A stretch of DNA of 10,908 nt, taken from contig NZ_CABUOD010000074.1 in assembly GCF_902493135.1 (NCBI RefSeq), forward strand, positions 1 to 10,908, given 5' to 3'. Shown one piece after another: positions 6,199-10,908 of the stretch. The position numbers and the translations under genes are program-made. The DNA is from an uncultured Parabacteroides sp. (GTDB lineage Bacteria; Bacteroidota; Bacteroidia; Bacteroidales; Tannerellaceae). Positions within the stretch are counted from its first letter, which is position 1. Each line of letters starts with the position of its first letter. The notes below the pieces were generated by a model, which was given only the letters and a program-made list of their open reading frames with translations, was not told the DNA's origin and did not search any database.

Positions 6199-7293
6199 TT
6201 ATACATTGAAGAAATTGTACCAAGGCAATGTGCTCCATCCGTTTATTCCGGTCTGATAGAAGTAGATGATGCACAGTACAACGGAAACTAACCATAAGAT
6301 CAGCAGCGTCCATTTTGCCGTGTTGGGCAATGGCTTTGCCTTGAACAGCTGCATACAGATAGCATATACCAGGGCAAAGATAGGAATACCGATCAGCAGA
6401 ATGAATCCGATGCATCCCATGATAGCCAGCGAAATCGGCGCTCCGGCTATCAGGTCGGCCCCGAACGGCGACAATTGATACAGGAAGCCAGTACCTCCGG
6501 CGATAAGGGCAAAGGTGACGACAACCAGTATAAAAGCAACGAGCAATAATGGCGGCAGCAGGATGGTCCCGATCAGTATGGCCATGAATTTCAGGATGAA
6601 CCCTACCACGCCGACAAACAAGTCTGCCAGTTTTTGCAGAAAGCTTCTCGGCTTGTCGGAACTCACATAATCATTTACGTTATTGCTGACCTTCTCGAAA
6701 CCGTCCGTAACCGTTTTGCCTATGTTTTCGAGGGTGACGCTTTGTCCGCGCATCATCAGCTTGTCGGCTGCGGTCCGTGCCAACGGCATTACCAGCCATA
6801 ATATAAGGTATAGGATAATGATCGGTGCATAAGGAATGAAAAGCAGGATAATCATGGCAAGACGTACGGCTGTCACGTCCCATCCCATATAAGCGGCGAT
6901 ACCGCCGGCTACACCTCCCAATACCCGGTTGTCCGGATCGCGCATCAGCTTTTTCGGACCTCTGGGAATCTCCTCTTCTTGGAAAGAATGCGTTTTTGCT
7001 TCTTCGCGGTTGTCTTCTTTTTCTTCTTCGCCTTCAAAAAGTTCTTCCGGCTTGCCCATGCGCTTGATCACTTCTTCGACATGTTCGATCGTGATCACTT
7101 CATGGCCCAGCCGAACCCGTTCGTTGAACAGTTCGGAGATACGCATTTCAAAATCGTTCATAATCTCTTCCGAACCCTCTTCCTTGCGGAAGTGGATGCG
7201 AAGGTTTGCCAGATATTTATCGAGCAGTTCATAGGCATCTTCGTCAATGTGGAAAACCGTTCCTCCCAAATTAACTGTCAGTGTCTTCTTCAT
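6199..7293 (-). CDS. PspC-domain integral membrane protein
   Basis: A 364-residue membrane protein. Residues 1-85 form a soluble, charged domain (starting MKKTLTVNLGGTVFHIDEDAY) of a type often placed before PspC domains in Bacteroidetes. An acidic linker follows (86-108). The PspC domain (about 112-172) holds the RDPDNRVLGGVAGGIAAY segment and a hydrophobic stretch at 142-170. About four more membrane segments follow (226-266, probably two; 283-315; 326-346). PspC proteins take part in membrane-stress sensing in proteobacteria, but this Bacteroidetes form lacks the rest of a psp system nearby, so that role should not be assumed. The ATG lies 13 bp after the padR stop; the DUF2807 gene follows 19 bp later. 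The operon suggests a shared envelope function under PadR control. Confidence 0.9.
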   Translation of the reverse strand: MKKTLTVNLGGTVFHIDEDAYELLDKYLANLRIHFRKEEGSEEIMNDFEMRISELFNERVRLGHEVITIEHVEEVIKRMGKPEELFEGEEEKEDNREEAKTHSFQEEEIPRGPKKLMRDPDNRVLGGVAGGIAAYMGWDVTAVRLAMIILLFIPYAPIIILYLILWLVMPLARTAADKLMMRGQSVTLENIGKTVTDGFEKVSNNVNDYVSSDKPRSFLQKLADLFVGVVGFILKFMAILIGTILLPPLLLVAFILVVVTFALIAGGTGFLYQLSPFGADLIAGAPISLAIMGCIGFILLIGIPIFALVYAICMQLFKAKPLPNTAKWTLLILWLVSVVLCIIYFYQTGINGWSTLPWYNFFNV

Positions 7294-7305
7294 TGTTTTC
7301 TGATT

Positions 7306-7632
7306 TTAATTGTTTCTGATGTGGTTTATTGTATCGTTCAGTTCCTGCCAGGATGTTTCCAGTTCTCCAAGGAATTCTTCTCCCTTCGGGGTGAGCTGGT
7401 AATATTTGCGAGGCGGTCCTTGAGTAGATTCTATCCACTGGTAACTTAACAATTCGCTGTTCTTTAGTCTTGTCAACAGAGGATATAGGGTACCTTCCAC
7501 TACAATCAATTTAGCTTCCTGTAACTTCTGGATAATGTCAGAGGTGTACGCCGGCTCTTTTTTGAGGAGCAATAGGATACAATATTCCAATGTTCCCTTT
7601 CTCATTTGTGATTTTACGTTCTCTGCATTCAT
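7306..7632 (-). CDS. PadR-family transcriptional regulator
   Basis: A 108-residue winged-helix regulator of the short PadR class. Residues about 8-85 hold the PadR domain: RKGTLEYCILLLLKKEPAYTSDIIQKL forms the first helices, VEGTLYPLLTRLKNSELL (45-62) the recognition helix region, and GPPRKYYQLTPKG the wing. The short C-terminal helix (about 86-108) would serve dimerisation. PadR proteins are mostly repressors of their own operon or of linked membrane genes. This one is first in a three-gene operon, followed 12 bp later by the PspC-domain gene. A 10-bp-arm inverted repeat covering its promoter (7658-7688) is the likely autoregulatory site. No effector can be predicted. Confidence 0.93.
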   Translation of the reverse strand: MNAENVKSQMRKGTLEYCILLLLKKEPAYTSDIIQKLQEAKLIVVEGTLYPLLTRLKNSELLSYQWIESTQGPPRKYYQLTPKGEEFLGELETSWQELNDTINHIRNN

Positions 7633-7651
7633 TTTATTTTGTTTTACGCTA

Positions 7652-7682
7652 CAAATATATGTATTGCCTGTGTACTATGCAA
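7652..7682 (-). promoter_or_regulatory. Promoter of the padR-pspC-DUF2807 operon
   Basis: On the minus strand, TATATTTG (7659-7652) matches the -7 consensus TAnnTTTG, and TTG (7682-7680) lies 20 nt upstream, where a -33 element is expected. Transcription would start roughly 10-15 nt before the padR ATG, giving a very short leader. Confidence 0.6.
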
Positions 7683-7688
7683 TACATA
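7658..7688. promoter_or_regulatory. Candidate PadR operator (inverted repeat)
   Basis: TATGTATTGC (7658-7667) and GCAATACATA (7679-7688) are perfect 10-bp inverted arms with an 11-nt spacer. The outer ATGT/ACAT ends resemble PadR-family half-sites. The palindrome spans the promoter spacer, touches the -7 element at one end and covers the TTG of the -33 element at the other, so a bound dimer would block RNA polymerase. A further TATGT at 7693-7697 forms a second small palindrome with ACATA (7684-7688), perhaps an accessory half-site. Binding is inferred, not shown. Confidence 0.6.
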
Positions 7689-7785
7689 CTACTATGTTTA
7701 TTCTAATTTAACATTAATATTGCACAAACTGGGCGCTTTTGTGTAAAAAAGAGGCTAATCTCATGACAAATAGAATAGAAAACAG

Positions 7786-7793
7786 TACTTTTG
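7786..7793 (+). promoter_or_regulatory. Probable promoter of the acyl-CoA synthetase gene, -7 element
   Basis: TACTTTTG matches TAnnTTTG, 25 nt before the ATG at 7819. No good -33 TTTG is found at the expected distance. The divergent PadR site lies about 100 bp upstream, so shared regulation is possible but not indicated. Confidence 0.45.
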
Positions 7794-7818
7794 CACTATC
7801 AATTCAAAACAAAGAATT

Positions 7819-9654
7819 ATGATTTACTACCATTATGCCGAGTTGGTTCATCGACAGGCAGAAAAATATGGTTCTCGTACTGCATTGAAATATCGTGATA
7901 ATGCAACCGGGAAATGGCTTAAAATATCTTGGAAGGAATTCTCTGAAAAAGTGATGCTGACGGCTAAGGCAATGGCCGAATTCGGGATAGGAGTACAGGA
8001 GAATATCGGGGTTTATTCACAGAATATGCCGCAATGCTTTTATACGGATTTCGGGGCATACGCGAACCGTGTGGTCTCTATTCCGATGTATGCGACAAAT
8101 TCTCCGGGGCAGATCGAGTATATAATCAATGATGCCCATATACATACTTTGTTTGTCGGCGAGCAGTTGCAGTATAATAATGCGTTCAAGGTGCAGAAAG
8201 AGTCTCAATACCTGAAGCGTCTGGTGGTGTTTGATCCGGCTGTCAAGTTGAATCCGGATGACAAGACTTCGATTTATTTTGACGATTTCCTGCGGTTGGG
8301 CGATAACGCGCATGCCGAGACAACGGTGAAGATCCGCATGAACGAAGCGGTACCGGAAGACCTGGCTACCATTATCTATACTTCTGGGACGACCGGCGAG
8401 TCCAAAGGGGTCATGCTCCATCATTCCAATTATCTGGAAGCCATGCGTATCCATGATATCCGTCTGCCGATGGTAACGGATAAGGATCTTTCCATGTGTT
8501 TCTTGCCGCTGACTCATATTTTTGAAAAAGCGTGGTCTTACTATTGCCTGCATAAGGGAGTGGTGATTGCGATCAACCAGGATCCTAAAATGATTCAGAA
8601 GACATTGCCGGAGGTACATCCTACATTGATGTGCAACGTCCCCCGCTTCTGGGAGAAGGTATATGCCGGTGTGCATGAAAAGATCAACTCGTCGTCTCCC
8701 GCCATGAAGAAAATCTTTTTGAATGCCATCGAGACCGGACGCAAGTATAATCTGGAATATAAGAATAAAGGCATCCCGGCTCCTTGCGGGTTGAAGCTGA
8801 AGTTCGAAATGTATAATAAGACCGTTTTCAATTTGCTGAAACGAGTGTTAGGGATCGAACGCGGCCGCTTTTTCCCCGTGGCCGGTGCGCCGCTTTCGGA
8901 TACGGTCAATGAATTTTTGCAGTCTGTCAATATCCCTATTGTGTATGGTTACGGTTTGAGCGAGACGACGGCGACCGTCTGCTTCTATCCTGAAATCGGG
9001 TTCCAGTTCGGTTCGATCGGGGAAGTCATGCCGGATGTACAGGTACGGATCGATCCGGAGAATAGTGAAATTCTGGTAAAAGGCAAGACGGTGATGTCCG
9101 GTTACTATAATAAACCGGCTGAGAACGAGAAGGCGTTTACGGAAGACGGCTATTTCCGTACGGGAGATGCCGGGCGGATGGAAGGAAACACGTTGTTCTT
9201 CACCGAACGCATCAAGGACTTGTATAAAACATCGAACGGCAAATACATCGCTCCGCAAGCGATTGAAATGGTTATGAGCGGTGATCAGTATATCGAACAG
9301 ATTGCGGTTATCGGTGATCAGCGTAAGTTTGTCAGCGCGTTGATCGTTCCCGCTTATCCGTTATTGGAAAAGTATGCCGAAGAAAAAGGGCTGGCTGCCG
9401 GCAGCCGGGAAGAACTTGTCCGGAATAAGGAAATCCTCCGCCTGATCGAGACGCATATAGAGGAAAACCAGAAGAACCTGGCTTCTTATGAGAAGATCAA
9501 GCGTTTCACCTTGTTGTCCGAACCTTTTGCGATGGGGTGCGAACTGACGGATACACTCAAGCTCCGCCGTTCGGTCATTTTGCAGAAATACGCGGATCCG
9601 ATCGAAAAGATGTATGAAGAAGCTTCGAATACATGCGGTAGAAATCCGATTTAG
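7819..9654 (+). CDS. Long-chain fatty acid--CoA ligase (AMP-forming acyl-CoA synthetase)
   Basis: A 611-residue ANL-superfamily enzyme that activates fatty acids with ATP to acyl-AMP and then acyl-CoA, feeding phospholipid synthesis or fatty acid uptake. The adenylation motifs are all present: the phosphate loop YTSGTTGESKGV (187-198), YGYGLSETT (376-384), FRTGDAG (446-452) with the ribose-binding Asp450, the hinge region DLYKTSNGKYIAP (467-479), and the C-terminal catalytic-lysine region LTDTLKLRR with K581. Length and the DLYKTSNGK hinge fit the long-chain (FAA1/FadD-like) group. No signal peptide or membrane segment is evident; such enzymes are cytosolic or membrane-associated. The ATG follows an A-rich leader without an SD. 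It is the only gene here ending in TAG, and no terminator is seen between it and prfB. Chain-length preference cannot be read from sequence. Confidence 0.95.
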   Translation: MIYYHYAELVHRQAEKYGSRTALKYRDNATGKWLKISWKEFSEKVMLTAKAMAEFGIGVQENIGVYSQNMPQCFYTDFGAYANRVVSIPMYATNSPGQIEYIINDAHIHTLFVGEQLQYNNAFKVQKESQYLKRLVVFDPAVKLNPDDKTSIYFDDFLRLGDNAHAETTVKIRMNEAVPEDLATIIYTSGTTGESKGVMLHHSNYLEAMRIHDIRLPMVTDKDLSMCFLPLTHIFEKAWSYYCLHKGVVIAINQDPKMIQKTLPEVHPTLMCNVPRFWEKVYAGVHEKINSSSPAMKKIFLNAIETGRKYNLEYKNKGIPAPCGLKLKFEMYNKTVFNLLKRVLGIERGRFFPVAGAPLSDTVNEFLQSVNIPIVYGYGLSETTATVCFYPEIGFQFGSIGEVMPDVQVRIDPENSEILVKGKTVMSGYYNKPAENEKAFTEDGYFRTGDAGRMEGNTLFFTERIKDLYKTSNGKYIAPQAIEMVMSGDQYIEQIAVIGDQRKFVSALIVPAYPLLEKYAEEKGLAAGSREELVRNKEILRLIETHIEENQKNLASYEKIKRFTLLSEPFAMGCELTDTLKLRRSVILQKYADPIEKMYEEASNTCGRNPI

Positions 9655-9672
9655 GTGGGGTAGTAGTGACGT

Positions 9673-9702
9673 TTTGATAGTCAGGAAAATTGAGTATCTT
9701 TG
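9673..9702 (+). promoter_or_regulatory. prfB promoter (TTTG-N18-TATCTTTG)
   Basis: TTTG at 9673-9676 and TATCTTTG at 9695-9702 are 18 nt apart, a near-consensus Bacteroidetes promoter. Transcription would start about 20 nt before the prfB ATG at 9731, inside the short gap after the acyl-CoA synthetase gene. Confidence 0.7.
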
Positions 9703-9730
9703 CCGGACAAATTAAAAAACAAGAAAATTT

Positions 9731-10871
9731 ATGATCACATCAGACCAACTAAGCAATGTGTTGGAGCGCCAGCAGGCGCTGAGGGGGTATCTTTGACATA
9801 GATGGTAAGACCATCCAGTTAGAAGAAGAAGAGTTACGTACCCATGATCCCGGTTTCTGGGAAGATGCCAAACGGGCGGAAGTCCAGATGAAGAAAGTAA
9901 AAGAATTGAAAAAGTGGATCGAACTTTACAACGAGGTTCATGCTGCAGCGGAAGAATTGCAGTTGGCTTATGATTATGTAAAAGAGGGAGTCGTCAGTGA
10001 AGAAGAGGTCGATGAAGCCTATGGCAACGCCATCCGGTTGGTGGAAAGCCTGGAGTTCCGCAATATGTTGCGGCAGGAAGCCGACCAGATGAGTTGTGTG
10101 CTGAAGATCAACTCCGGTGCCGGCGGTACGGAAAGCCAGGACTGGGCCTCGATGCTACTTCGTATGTATACGCGCTGGGCGGAGGCAAACGGATATAAGA
10201 TTTCCGTCGCCAACTATCAGGAAGGAGATGAGGCAGGTATTAAAACGGCGACTCTCAACATCGAGGGCGATTATGCTTACGGGTATCTGAAAGGAGAGAA
10301 CGGCGTACATCGCCTGGTTCGTGTGTCTCCTTATAACGCACAAGGCAAGCGAATGACTTCATTTGCTTCTGTCTTTGTAACCCCGCTGGTCGACGATACG
10401 ATCGAGGTGAAGATCGACCAGGCTGCCATCTCTTGGGATACGTTCCGTTCGGGAGGTGCCGGTGGACAGAACGTGAACAAGGTGGAATCCGGTGTACGTC
10501 TGCGCTATCAGTTTAAAGATCCTTATACGGGCGAAGAAGAAGAAATCCTGATCGAGAATACGGAAACCCGTGACCAACCCAAGAACCGCGAGAATGCGAT
10601 GCGTCAGTTGCGCTCGATCTTGTACGATAAGGAATTACAGCATCGTATGGAAGAGCAGGCGAAGGTGGAAGCCGGAAAGAAAAAGATCGAATGGGGTTCC
10701 CAGATCCGCAGCTACGTGTTCGACGACCGCCGTGTGAAAGACCATCGGACGAACTACCAGACATCCGATGTAAACGGGGTCATGGATGGTAAAATCGATG
10801 ATTTCATCAAGGCTTACCTGATGGAATTCGGCGCAGCGGAATCTGCTGAAAAGCACGGCTCTTTCATTTAA
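9731..10871 (+). CDS. prfB: Peptide chain release factor 2, with programmed +1 frameshift
   Basis: RF2 reads UAA and UGA stop codons and triggers peptide release in the ribosome. The ATG at 9731 opens 21 codons ending in TGA (9794-9796). Skipping T9794 joins codon 21 (CTT) to GAC at 9795 and continues to TAA at 10871, giving 379 residues. The product has the expected parts: N-terminal helical domain 1 (about 1-115), SGAGGTESQDWASML (about 128-142), the codon-recognition loop with SPY at 199-201 in place of the usual SPF, and the catalytic GGQ at 244-246 in GAGGQNVNK. An acidic TGEEEEILIENTE segment (about 266-278) is longer than the matching part of E. coli RF2. The frame starting at ATG 9888 alone would lack the first 52 residues. 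Annotate it as one gene; it is not a pseudogene. Confidence 0.95.
9782..9797 (+). promoter_or_regulatory. prfB programmed +1 frameshift site
   Basis: The site reads AGGGGG TAT CTT TGA C. The internal SD-like AGGGGG (9782-9787) lies 3 nt before the slippery CTT (9791-9793). The in-frame TGA followed by C is a weak stop context, and the +1 codon is GAC (9795). This is the canonical autoregulatory element: when RF2 is scarce, slow UGA decoding allows tRNA-Leu to slip and RF2 to be made. Confidence 0.96.
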
Positions 10872-10908
10872 CTGAAAAATAGAGATATAGTTCCCTTACC
10901 CGGTTCGG

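Noticed and set aside
6929..7449. Plus-strand frames of 101 and 156 aa opposite the PspC-domain and padR genes
   Set aside because: Their Ser-rich and Phe-rich translations are complements of charged and acidic coding sequence, so they are shadows.
8017..9258. Three minus-strand frames (219, 111 and 136 aa) within the acyl-CoA synthetase gene
   Set aside because: They lie wholly opposite a complete, motif-verified enzyme gene and show no recognisable domain.
9731..9796. In-frame TGA near the start of prfB suggesting a pseudogene or sequencing error
   Set aside because: The context AGGGGG TAT CTT TGA C is the canonical programmed frameshift, and the downstream frame is complete with GGQ and full C-terminus.
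10872..10908. Search for a prfB terminator or the start of another gene at the right edge
   Set aside because: No hairpin with T-run, promoter element or start codon can be supported in these 37 bases.
1..10908. Search for a novel multi-gene defence, mobile or biosynthetic system
   Set aside because: No transposase, integrase, toxin-antitoxin pair, nuclease/helicase cluster, CRISPR repeats, tRNA or att-like duplication was seen; every protein gene falls in a known family.

Overview
The window reads as ordinary chromosomal DNA from a gut-type Bacteroidales bacterium, most likely Parabacteroides or a close relative. The genus is inferred from protein character and moderate GC, not from a marker gene. 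Three sequence features support the phylum: many start regions carry the Bacteroidetes -7 element TAnnTTTG instead of a sigma70 -10 box, most starts lack a clear Shine-Dalgarno (SD) sequence, and two genes encode lipoproteins of types common in this phylum (DUF4369/thioredoxin-like and DUF2807/GIN). There is no mobile element, CRISPR array, tRNA or rRNA.

Layout from left to right. Positions 46-85 hold an intrinsic terminator for a plus-strand gene outside the window, followed by about 400 bp without a convincing gene. On the minus strand, pnp (polynucleotide phosphorylase, 743 aa, with an Arg/Gly/Asp-rich tail) ends at a strong terminator at 492-532. Divergent from pnp is a plus-strand lipoprotein with a thioredoxin-like domain that has lost both CxxC cysteines. 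Next is a two-gene plus-strand unit, greA plus a HIT-family nucleotide hydrolase. It has a well-formed promoter, an intrinsic-terminator-like hairpin inside the leader between promoter and greA, and an unusually strong SD. Two terminators close this region.

On the minus strand (5448-7632) lies a compact three-gene operon: a PadR-family regulator, a PspC-domain membrane protein and a DUF2807 beta-helix lipoprotein. Its promoter is spanned by a 10-bp-arm inverted repeat with TATGT/ACATA ends, a good candidate autoregulatory PadR operator. Divergent from it is a plus-strand long-chain acyl-CoA synthetase, then prfB (release factor 2), which is complete only if read through a canonical +1 programmed frameshift at an in-frame UGA.

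How the genes work together: much of the window serves RNA and protein synthesis (pnp for RNA decay, greA for rescue of stalled RNA polymerase, prfB for termination). The padR-pspC-DUF2807 operon looks like a small self-regulated envelope module; its physiological role is not known from the sequence. I found no wholly new multi-gene system. The most interesting signals are regulatory: the greA leader terminator, the PadR-type operator, and the SD-dependent prfB frameshift in a phylum that mostly avoids SD-driven initiation. The SPY form of the RF2 codon-recognition tripeptide and the cysteine-less thioredoxin fold also deserve a look.
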